Assembly: GCF_010119975.1 (NCBI RefSeq)
Contig: NZ_CP048222.1
Span: 6,486,501-6,550,500 of the forward strand
DNA length: 64,000 nucleotides
Origin: Rhodocytophaga rosea
Lineage (GTDB): Bacteria; Bacteroidota; Bacteroidia; Cytophagales; 172606-1
Direction of reading: 5' to 3'
Below the pieces are notes generated by a model that saw nothing but the letters and a program-made list of their open reading frames with translations, made no database searches and was not told the DNA's origin. This document shows, piece after piece, positions 36,271-43,585 of this stretch. Every line of letters begins with the position of its first letter. Within the stretch, counting starts at the first letter, position 1. The position numbers were made by a program, and so were the translations under genes.

Positions 36271-36855
36271 CTACGCTTTTGCTCCCCTGGCTACGTCAAT
36301 TTGCTCACAGGTTTTAGCAAAAATATCATCTATCGAACCAATGCCATTGATCTTAGCCAGTTTGCCTTGTTTTTCATAATAAGGCAATACATGGACAGTC
36401 TTGTCGAAGTATTCTTCAATGCGGCGGTTCACTTTGCTTTCTTCATCATCCGGACGGTGTTCGGCATCCCGGCGTATTTTCAGGCGCTGGCGTACTTCTT
36501 CTTCTGTAACCGCCAGTTGCACTACGGCATGGATGCTGGTATTATTTTCTTCCATAAATTTATCCAGCGCTTCTGCCTGGGCCACTGTGCGTGGATAGCC
36601 ATCAAAGATGAACCCATTGGCCTGTTTATTCTCATTCAATACTCCTTTTAACATGTCAATAGTAATAGAATCGGGCACCAGAATACCATTATTATTGTAT
36701 TCAATTACTTTTTTACCCAGATCTGTTTCTTTTTTAATGTGAGCTCTGAACAGATCGCCTGTAGAAATGTGTACCAGTTGGTATTTGTCTATCAGTTTCT
36801 GGCTCTGCGTGCCTTTTCCCGCCCCCGGAGGACCAAAGATTACAATATTAAGCAT
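36271..36855 (-). CDS. adk: Adenylate kinase
   Basis: The 194-residue cytoplasmic enzyme interconverts ATP, ADP and AMP. The P-loop is GPPGAGKGTQ (residues 8-17), followed by the AMP-site motif ISTGDLFRAHI, DGYPRTVAQAEAL, and RRDAEHRPDDEE at the short, zinc-free LID. Length and LID suit Bacteroidota Adk. It is the middle gene of a leftward hpt-adk-rpn group, 56 bp after hpt and 5 bp before the Rpn gene. Confidence 0.97.
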   Translation of the reverse strand: MLNIVIFGPPGAGKGTQSQKLIDKYQLVHISTGDLFRAHIKKETDLGKKVIEYNNNGILVPDSITIDMLKGVLNENKQANGFIFDGYPRTVAQAEALDKFMEENNTSIHAVVQLAVTEEEVRQRLKIRRDAEHRPDDEESKVNRRIEEYFDKTVHVLPYYEKQGKLAKINGIGSIDDIFAKTCEQIDVARGAKA

Positions 36856-36911
36856 GTATAAATGAGGTGATAAAAATGAAACAGATGCTAAATTAAATAA
36901 TTATTCTCTAT

Positions 36912-37472
36912 TTATGGTAATGGTTTGACTACAGGTTCTTCCTTCTCTTTCAATACATACAAATCCTGCAGGTTTCTGCCCAGCCCGTCATAGTCTAATC
37001 CGAAGCCGACAACAAAGGCATTTGGAATTTCAAATCCCACATAATGGAGTTCAACGGATGTCCGGAGGGCTTGTGGTTTAAAGAGCAAAGTAGCTACCTG
37101 TACTGAACGGGGATTCTGGCTTTTCATACTGGCTACAATCCCTTCCATCGTTAATCCGGAGTCTACAATATCTTCTACAATAATTACATCCCGGCCGGAA
37201 ATATCTTCATTCAGGCCCAATAACTCCGTGATTTTCCCAGTGCTCTGTAAGGCCTGATAAGAGGCAACTTTAATAAAAGTGATTTCACAGGGAATGGAAA
37301 TATGCTGTAACAGATGAGCCGCAAACATAAATGCCCCATTCAGAATCGCTACAAACAGGGGACAGCGGCCTTCGTACTGCTGACTGATCTGGCTGGCAAG
37401 CGCCTGGATTCTGCCTGTTAAATCCTGGTGGGAAATATATACTTCAAACTCCTTATCTTTCAGTTGTACCAT
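36912..37472 (-). CDS. hpt: Hypoxanthine phosphoribosyltransferase
   Basis: The 186-residue enzyme salvages hypoxanthine and guanine to IMP and GMP using PRPP. The PRPP-binding motif is visible as VIIVEDIVDSGLTM, with FVAILNGAFMFAAHLLQHIS and the purine-contact region NAFVVGFGLDYDGLGRNL. A TATATTTG box on the minus strand (37514-37507) gives a promoter about 28 bases before the start. It leads the hpt-adk-rpn transcript. Confidence 0.96.
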   Translation of the reverse strand: MVQLKDKEFEVYISHQDLTGRIQALASQISQQYEGRCPLFVAILNGAFMFAAHLLQHISIPCEITFIKVASYQALQSTGKITELLGLNEDISGRDVIIVEDIVDSGLTMEGIVASMKSQNPRSVQVATLLFKPQALRTSVELHYVGFEIPNAFVVGFGLDYDGLGRNLQDLYVLKEKEEPVVKPLP

Positions 37473-37506
37473 TCTTGACTGTGGGCTTACCAGGTGATTA
37501 AAACTT

Positions 37507-37514
37507 CAAATATA
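37507..37514 (-). promoter_or_regulatory. -7 promoter box for hpt-adk-rpn
   Basis: TATATTTG on the minus strand fits TAnnTTTG and stands about 35 bp before the hpt ATG. Confidence 0.5.
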
Positions 37515-37654
37515 GTAAACCGCTGAAGTTAGAAAAAGAAAAATGCGTAAAAGGGTGAAATCGGAAATTTTCTTGTGTCCTGGTGGATACATCCGGGAAG
37601 TCTTTTACACAATATTTACAGGGAATTTATCCCTCCGGTTTAATCTTGTCTGCG

Positions 37655-37662
37655 TACCTTTG
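37655..37662 (+). promoter_or_regulatory. -7 promoter box for the acyl-CoA reductase
   Basis: TACCTTTG fits TAnnTTTG. It implies a short leader and supports a start at 37702 or 37717 rather than the upstream in-frame ATG at 37543. Confidence 0.45.
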
Positions 37663-37701
37663 CGCCTGAATGGGCAGGTGACCACCAACACCTGTGATAC
37701 T

Positions 37702-38727
37702 ATGGAACTGAACACTATGATTTTAGAAGAGAGAATAAATGCCTTTATTGCCTTAGGAAAAAAACTAGCCGAACTACCAGCAGAACAAAAACAAGCTTGG
37801 GCTTCACAGGCCCGGTCCGGAAACAACTGGTTTACAGAGGAAAGTGTGGAAATGGCCATTAGGGGGATAATCGACTATTTGCAGGAAGATGCGCTGAGAA
37901 AATGGCTGGCAGACTATTCATTTGGGGATATTCAAAAGCGGGTAGGTGTAGTGATGGCAGGTAACATACCGGCAGTAGGCTTCCACGATTTTATGAGTGT
38001 TTTACTCTCCGGTCATATCTTGTATGCCAAATTAAGTTCGCAGGATGAAATACTGCCCAAAAAAATTGCTGCCCTTCTTCTGGACATAGAACCCGGATTT
38101 GCTTCTCAACTCCAGTTTATGGAGCGGCTCAATAAAGCGCAAGCCATTATTGCTACGGGAAGTGATAATTCGGCCAGGTATTTTAAATATTACTTTGGCA
38201 AAGTTCCGAATATTATCCGCCAGAACCGTACTTCCTGCGCCGTGCTTAGCGGAGAAGAGAATACTCAGGATTTTGTAAAGCTTGGCGAAGATATTTTCCA
38301 CTATTTCGGACTGGGATGCCGGAATGTATCTAAATTGTATGTGCCCCAGGATTATGATTTTACTCCTTTACTGGATGCCCTGGCACCCTTCAAAAACGTA
38401 ATGAACCACAATAAGTACGTAAACAATTACGATTATAATAAATCGATACTGCTGGTGAACCAGGTTCCTCATTACGATAATGGATTTCTGCTGCTGACCG
38501 AAAATACTTCCCTGGTATCACCGGTTTCGGTGGTGTATTATGAGTATTATACCAATGCCCAGGACCTTGCTTTTCAACTCGAATTACACCGCAGTAAAAT
38601 ACAATGTGTAGTAACCGGCAATGAAAATATCCCAGGAAGTATTCCATTCGGACAGGCACAGCATCCACAGGTATGGGACTATGCAGATGGGGTAGATACG
38701 ATGCAGTTTTTGCAGTCACTCTCATAG
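37702..38727 (+). CDS. LuxC-type acyl-CoA reductase
   Basis: The frame is open from 37543, but those residues look non-coding, and a -7 box lies between. Starting at 37702 gives 341 residues; MILEERINAF at 37717 is also possible. Family motifs are RVGVVMAGNIPAVGFHDFMS, IATGSDNSARYF and the catalytic Cys206 in FGLGCRNVSKLY. LuxC-type enzymes reduce acyl-CoA or acyl-protein to the aldehyde with NADPH. No luciferase or LuxD/E genes are present, so a role in aldehyde or lipid metabolism is more likely than light production. Confidence 0.88.
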   Translation: MELNTMILEERINAFIALGKKLAELPAEQKQAWASQARSGNNWFTEESVEMAIRGIIDYLQEDALRKWLADYSFGDIQKRVGVVMAGNIPAVGFHDFMSVLLSGHILYAKLSSQDEILPKKIAALLLDIEPGFASQLQFMERLNKAQAIIATGSDNSARYFKYYFGKVPNIIRQNRTSCAVLSGEENTQDFVKLGEDIFHYFGLGCRNVSKLYVPQDYDFTPLLDALAPFKNVMNHNKYVNNYDYNKSILLVNQVPHYDNGFLLLTENTSLVSPVSVVYYEYYTNAQDLAFQLELHRSKIQCVVTGNENIPGSIPFGQAQHPQVWDYADGVDTMQFLQSLS

Positions 38728-38842
38728 ATTTGCAAAGCGCATGATTTCAATTCGTTCAGGCTGGCTTTCAGAAATCAATTGTATATTGTAGCTTTAGTGA
38801 GCCATCAGATTATCCTGTAAATCACTCACTCATGCTAAGTCT

Positions 38843-39186
38843 ATGAAACGCATCCTCATTGTGTTGGTTAGCATGCTGCTCCTAAAAGCCGCACCTCTGC
38901 CGGCACAAAACAATGCTTTGCTGGATAGCGCCAATGCCCGGATTGAACAGGCAGAAAAGTTGAAATTTACTAATCCCGAACAGGCACTTCAACTGGGGCA
39001 AACTGCCCTGGCCCTTGCAAAAACCAACACATTTACCTTTCAGGAAGGAAAAGCCTATCAGATCATCTCACGGGTGTATGCCATTCAGGGTAATTGTCCG
39101 GGTTCAGCCATATGTCGTATTTTTCAAAATCATTCAAAGAACAGTTTGGCGTACTTCCTTCTGAGTATGCCAGGCAATCAAATTAA
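38843..39186 (+). pseudogene. Remnant of a TPR/AraC-type regulator with large internal deletion
   Basis: Residues 1-84 read as a signal peptide plus the first TPR-like helices of a Bacteroidota sensor/regulator (LLDSANARIEQAEKLKFTNP, EGKAYQIISRVYAIQGN). After about 39093 the frame continues with unrelated residues to 39193, while the -1 frame at 39100-39186 encodes the last 28 residues of an AraC-type DNA-binding domain (GFSHMSYFSKSFKEQFGVLP, then SEYARQSN) and ends in a stop. The middle of a TPR-membrane-AraC protein has therefore been lost at one junction. It is almost certainly non-functional. Confidence 0.8.
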
Positions 39187-39311
39187 ATTCTGATACTTTT
39201 CTTTATTGGCTAATGCTAAATAACATTATTGATAATCAGTATGTTATGCCCGATGTTACATCAGTGCTATACTTTGGGAGATCTGTGTTACCGCTAAAAA
39301 ATAGGCTGCCT

Positions 39312-39319
39312 TACCTTTG
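39312..39319 (+). promoter_or_regulatory. -7 promoter box for the 39393 lipoprotein
   Basis: TACCTTTG matches TAnnTTTG and lies 73 bp before the preferred ATG, inside the region that an upstream in-frame ATG (39213) would make coding. This supports the later start. Confidence 0.4.
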
Positions 39320-39392
39320 TTGCATCAGAAAGGTAAACGCCGAAAGACCTGAAAAGAGTAGGCAATCAGCATACCCATTTTACACCATACCA

Positions 39393-40196
39393 ATGTACAG
39401 TTTTAAGAGAGCGGCTATTTGTTTTTTTAGTTGCGCAGTTGCATTCTCCTTTTCTGCTTGCGAGAAGGAGGCCTTGACAGACCTGGATTTAATGCCCGCC
39501 AGTTCTAAAACTATAAATCAGAGAGGTGAGATAGGAGGATATATTCCTAATCCGGGAGGAGAAAACCTGCCTCAGCCCACCATTGTAAAACAGATCTATA
39601 TTCCAAAAAATCCGGCAAATGCAGGATTTAAAACCCTGGCCTGGAAAATCACCTGGCCAACGTATCCGGCAGGGGCAGATGAGGATCAGATTCCTACCGT
39701 ATTTTCTACCGATGATGGGGCTTTGAACAGTTTCAACTATTTAAATAGTGTTGATTCCACAGAAACCTATAAAATGCATTTTTCTTTGTATTTCGATAAC
39801 AGAGTGCTAGTGAGTAATGATACAGACCTGTGGGCACCACTCACTTATCTTGACTTTTATAGTGTTGGCAGCAGCGATATCGATAATACAGCTCTCAAAA
39901 AAATAAATACATCTCCGGCAATCGTAGAAGACTGGGTAAAAAACAACCCGGGCATTCTGGCAAGTGAGATGGGGAATGATGCCAATTCAGATTATGAATA
40001 CGATGATTGGGAACCCTACCAGGCAGGAGATATTTATATATATCAAATTTATAAACATGATGAAGACAAACCTTTTAAGTATGGAGTAATCCGGATTGTA
40101 TCTATGAGTCCGAGAGTGATTGAAGTGTACCTGGCAGTTCCCAATATCAATGATTTTTCAATAACCACACCTTCTCCCTTTGGCCCGGGCAATTAG
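39393..40196 (+). CDS. Hypothetical lipoprotein
   Basis: The frame opens at 39213, but the ATG at 39393 begins a standard lipoprotein signal (MYSFKRAAICFF, lipobox SFSAC), giving 267 residues. The mature protein is acidic, with a Pro/Gly-rich stretch (GGYIPNPGGENLPQPT) and beta-rich segments such as YKMHFSLYFDNRVLVSND and GDIYIYQIYKHDEDKPFKYG. No family was recognised. It precedes a tail-fibre-like protein and a T9SS-secreted protein in the same direction and may be part of one surface unit with them. Confidence 0.75.
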   Translation: MYSFKRAAICFFSCAVAFSFSACEKEALTDLDLMPASSKTINQRGEIGGYIPNPGGENLPQPTIVKQIYIPKNPANAGFKTLAWKITWPTYPAGADEDQIPTVFSTDDGALNSFNYLNSVDSTETYKMHFSLYFDNRVLVSNDTDLWAPLTYLDFYSVGSSDIDNTALKKINTSPAIVEDWVKNNPGILASEMGNDANSDYEYDDWEPYQAGDIYIYQIYKHDEDKPFKYGVIRIVSMSPRVIEVYLAVPNINDFSITTPSPFGPGN

Positions 40197-40262
40197 ATAA
40201 TAGCGTAACAAGTCTTACTGCTCAACTAATATTTACGTTTTCACATCCTTCAATTTCAGGCC

Positions 40263-40284
40263 GTACTGCCTGAAGCAGGCATAC
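40263..40284. repeat. Short hairpin between the lipoprotein and tail-fibre-like genes
   Basis: TGCCTG-AAG-CAGGCA forms a perfect 6-bp stem, extended with a bulge by GTA/TAC. It has no T-run, so it is not a clear terminator; it may affect message stability. Confidence 0.35.
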
Positions 40285-40346
40285 TATGGTCAATAATTTT
40301 CCAACTATCACTTTATCCCTTATTCACCCTATTATTTTCTAACACA

Positions 40347-41678
40347 ATGCAAAAGATTAACTTCTGTTTAGCAGCACTTATTTGTGCATCATTTCTCTTA
40401 CCTATGTGTTCAACTCAGCTGTATGCCCAGGATTATCAGGGCAATACAACACCGGCATGGCTGAAAAATGGTGGTAACTTGTATGTGGCACCCACGGTAA
40501 AAGTAGGCATCGGCACCTCCACCCCGGCACGTAACCTGGATATCTATAGCAACACCGCCAGCACCTATCTGCGGGTAGGTTCTACGGGAGGTACCCAAAT
40601 GGGAAGCCAGAAGGCTGGTATTGAACTAAGAAGAGCTCTTGCCAATGGTACCAATACCACCTGGTCCCTTACCAATGAAGGCGAATTTAAAATCAATAAC
40701 AATGGTATTGGGATTTTTGAACTTCACCCAGGCTGGGCCCGGTTTGGATCTGTGAACATTCCCACCCAACTGAGCATTCAGGGTGCTAATGTCGAAAAAA
40801 TAAATACGACCACTGACATCTATCAAGGCGGATTATGGCTTTCCTCCAAAGTAGGCTCTACCAACCATACGCTGGTTATGGATGGGAATCAGATTGAAAG
40901 CGCAACAGCTTTGTATCTAAATAATATCAAGCCCAGCGACATTCTACTGGCCAATGGGGGCGGCAAAGTAAAAATAAATACCACCGATAGCGAATCGCGG
41001 CTCAATATTGCCTCTACTACAGATATGCAGTTAAAACTGATCAATTCCGGAAGCGGGGGAGGAGCCTGGAGGATCGGCGTAGCCAACAGCAGCTGGAGTG
41101 CCGGAGCAGGTAAACTGGTTTTCTCCAAAACAGCTAATTCAGCCGATGCTACCATGGTGATTACGCCGGCCGGCAATGTAGGTATCGGCTTAACTACGCC
41201 TTCCAAAACACTTCATGTGAACGGAACGATTTCTACCAAAATCCTCGAAATCACCGGTGGTGCCGACCTGGCTGAACATTTTGATATCACCGCCACAGAA
41301 ACCTTGCTTCCTGGCACCGTAGTAAGCATAGACCCCGAAAAACCAGGACAATTACGCATCGCTTCACAGGCCTATGACAAAACGGTAGCCGGTATTGTTA
41401 GCGGCGCAGGCGATGTGCAGCCAGGCATGCTGATGGGCCAGGTAGGTACACTTGCCAATGGACAACATCCGGTAGCGCTTACTGGCCGGGTATATTGCCT
41501 GGTAGATGCGGGTTATGGTGCCATTCGCCCGGGAGATCTGCTTACAACTTCCTCTACCACCGGACATGCCATGAAAGTAGCTGATCCGCAGCAGGCACAA
41601 GGAGCCATTATCGGCAAAGCCATGACTTCCCTAGAAACAGGTAAGGGACTGGTATTGGTATTAGTAAGCCTGCAATAA
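40347..41678 (+). CDS. Exported tail-fibre-like protein
   Basis: The 443-residue protein has a signal peptide (QLYAQ) and two copies of the G-x-GT-x-P-x-x-L-x-V/I type repeat seen in phage tail fibres and bacterial surface proteins (KVGIGTSTPARNLDI and NVGIGLTTPSKTLHVNG). The C-terminal ~130 residues form a conserved domain (GGADLAEHFDI, LPGTVVSIDPEKPG, VAGIVSGAGDVQPGM, GYGAIRPGDLLTTSSTTGHA). The intramolecular chaperone of peptidase S74 is not evident. No T9SS sorting tail is present. It ends 29 bp before the T9SS protein gene, so the two are likely co-transcribed. Confidence 0.78.
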   Translation: MQKINFCLAALICASFLLPMCSTQLYAQDYQGNTTPAWLKNGGNLYVAPTVKVGIGTSTPARNLDIYSNTASTYLRVGSTGGTQMGSQKAGIELRRALANGTNTTWSLTNEGEFKINNNGIGIFELHPGWARFGSVNIPTQLSIQGANVEKINTTTDIYQGGLWLSSKVGSTNHTLVMDGNQIESATALYLNNIKPSDILLANGGGKVKINTTDSESRLNIASTTDMQLKLINSGSGGGAWRIGVANSSWSAGAGKLVFSKTANSADATMVITPAGNVGIGLTTPSKTLHVNGTISTKILEITGGADLAEHFDITATETLLPGTVVSIDPEKPGQLRIASQAYDKTVAGIVSGAGDVQPGMLMGQVGTLANGQHPVALTGRVYCLVDAGYGAIRPGDLLTTSSTTGHAMKVADPQQAQGAIIGKAMTSLETGKGLVLVLVSLQ

Positions 41679-41707
41679 TTCCTGGTTCTTTTAAATACCT
41701 ATTAATT

Positions 41708-43519
41708 ATGAAAAAACTCAGAATACTTATTCTATTGGGAATAGTTTGCCTGGCAGCTATTCCCACGATGGCCCAGAAGCTGGTTCCCTACACCTTCCGG
41801 TTTGAACACCAGGCAGATACCCTGAAAGAACTGGAGTTAAAGGTGCTTACCCAGGTAACATACGCCAGTACAGCTTCGCTCCGCTTGTATTTTAAAGGCA
41901 CCCAGCTGGGCGATAATAGTTACCTGCTGCTGGAAGGGACGGATGGGGCCAAACAGGAACTTCGCAAACAAGACCTGGAAAACTGGCAGTATAGTTCGGC
42001 TTACTTCAATGGCAATGCCGTGAAGGTATCTTTAATTGAAACGGCTGGGGAGAAAAACAGGGTGCATATCAGCGAAATCAAGGTGAGCAAAGAGCAGACA
42101 GATCCTGATCAGGCAGACCAGAAAAATACCGCCAGGATTTCTTCGGAAACGTTTCAGGCAGCTACACAAGCGGCTCCTGCCTCAACCTCTTACCCGTATG
42201 CTGCCGCAGTAGGCCGCTTTACCAACGGAATCAAATCTTTTGGAACCGGCTGGATTGCGCCTAATGGAGCCATTATTACATCGTATGATATTTATTGGGG
42301 TTATGTGTCGAAGAGTTATGATATAATTGAATTTAACGTACCTCCATCGAATGGAACCACTGTTATGCACCCAGGGCCGGAAGATCAATATCCTATGGTG
42401 AAACACACCAATAAATATTCTAATATAAGTCCCAGTTTTAAAGGCACTTCCGGTGATGACAATTTTATTGGCGGCTTTGCAGTCTTAGAAGCTTTGCCTA
42501 ACAGTACCGGGTTGAGGCCGGGAGAACGGCAGAAGCAGTATTTCCGGATCGCCACTAATCCCGGCAGTTTTGTTACTTCATCAGACGGTATTCCGGTCGA
42601 TATTTTTCAGTATGGAATGCCTTTAAGAGTCAGCGGTTCTGGTCAGATCTCGGCATTACAACTGGAGGCAACCACTTTACTTCCACAAAGTACGCACCTG
42701 AAAAGTTATACGGGCGTAACGCAGTATGACCGGGAATGGTTTGTACTCTATCAAGCACCGGATATTCAGGAAATTAGTGTTGATGAAGTTATTGGCAGTG
42801 ATGCCGGAGGTCCCATCACCTACCAAAGTTCTAATGTTGCCATTGGCATACATAACAAGAATGTTCCGGAATTTCCTGCTTATGGCATAGGATTTAGCAT
42901 GAGCGCTTTCCGCAATAACCTGAATGACTTCTTTTCCGCTAACTCAGTGTATGTGGATGGTGAGGGTTTATACGATCCGGAGGATGCCACCGGAGAAATT
43001 CATAAGCCTTATCCTACTCTCTACCAGGCAGCCAACGAAGTATCGGATGGAACACAACTATATATTGCCAAAGGTACCTATTATGCGCCGCTTACCATCA
43101 ACCGGCCAATGACGTTGCGGGCACCGGTGGGTAAGGTAATTCTGGGGGCACCTAATCCTAATGCCCGCACTGCCGCTGGCCCTTCTATCCCAAAGGAGTT
43201 ATTGATGGAGTCTGCAGGTTTTGATGACCTGGAAGAAGAACTGGCGTCAGTGAACAGCTTTGTTTCGTATCCCAACCCTTTCCAGGATCAAACCACTATA
43301 GAGTATCATCTTCCGGATAAAAGCCATGTGTCGGTAAGGGTGTTCAATAGTACTGGTGCAGAAATGGCCATACTCACTAACGGGGTGAAAGAAGCTGGTA
43401 TACATACCATAGAATGGAACGGAAAAGATATTCAGGGAAGAGAAGTGCCGGCAGGAATGTATATACTTCAACTTATCAAAGGAGGCAAAATCTCTGTGTA
43501 TAAACTCATAAAAAAATAA
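41708..43519 (+). CDS. T9SS-secreted protein with inactive trypsin-like domain
   Basis: The 603-residue protein has a signal peptide, a beta-sandwich (residues ~25-140), a chymotrypsin-like fold (~155-405: SFGTGWIAPNGAIITSYDI, GGFAVLEALPN), a short Pro/Tyr-rich linker, one right-handed beta-helix-like turn (YPTLYQAANEVSDGTQLYIA), and a C-terminal type-A T9SS sorting domain (SYPNPFQDQTTIEYHL to KISVYKLIKK). In the protease fold the catalytic His position reads Asp194 (TSYDI for TAAHC) and the GDSGGP motif reads SDAGGP with Ala366 for Ser. It is therefore probably a secreted binding protein, not an enzyme. Confidence 0.8.
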   Translation: MKKLRILILLGIVCLAAIPTMAQKLVPYTFRFEHQADTLKELELKVLTQVTYASTASLRLYFKGTQLGDNSYLLLEGTDGAKQELRKQDLENWQYSSAYFNGNAVKVSLIETAGEKNRVHISEIKVSKEQTDPDQADQKNTARISSETFQAATQAAPASTSYPYAAAVGRFTNGIKSFGTGWIAPNGAIITSYDIYWGYVSKSYDIIEFNVPPSNGTTVMHPGPEDQYPMVKHTNKYSNISPSFKGTSGDDNFIGGFAVLEALPNSTGLRPGERQKQYFRIATNPGSFVTSSDGIPVDIFQYGMPLRVSGSGQISALQLEATTLLPQSTHLKSYTGVTQYDREWFVLYQAPDIQEISVDEVIGSDAGGPITYQSSNVAIGIHNKNVPEFPAYGIGFSMSAFRNNLNDFFSANSVYVDGEGLYDPEDATGEIHKPYPTLYQAANEVSDGTQLYIAKGTYYAPLTINRPMTLRAPVGKVILGAPNPNARTAAGPSIPKELLMESAGFDDLEEELASVNSFVSYPNPFQDQTTIEYHLPDKSHVSVRVFNSTGAEMAILTNGVKEAGIHTIEWNGKDIQGREVPAGMYILQLIKGGKISVYKLIKK

Positions 43520-43536
43520 GGTGTATGTGTAGATCG

Positions 43537-43567
43537 AATAGCGGCCGGTTTCAAACCTGCCGCTATT
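43537..43567. terminator. Bidirectional terminator between the T9SS protein and nuoM
   Basis: Arms AATAGCGGCCGGTTT and AAACCTGCCGCTATT pair with one mismatch, with a T-run on the plus side. It separates two convergent genes. Confidence 0.75.
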
Positions 43568-43585
43568 TTTATGAATGTATCCAGG

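Noticed and set aside
37543-37701. N-terminal extension of the acyl-CoA reductase
   Set aside because: The added residues do not look like the family, and a TACCTTTG promoter box lies inside the extension.
37702-38727. Bioluminescence locus suggested by the LuxC-type gene
   Set aside because: No luciferase or other lux genes are nearby; LuxC-like reductases are common in non-luminous Bacteroidota.
39213-39392. N-terminal extension of the 39393 lipoprotein
   Set aside because: The lipoprotein signal begins at 39393, and the extension contains a promoter-like box.
40347-41678. Prophage tail fibre
   Set aside because: It has a secretion signal and no other phage structural genes around it, so it is treated as an exported surface protein.
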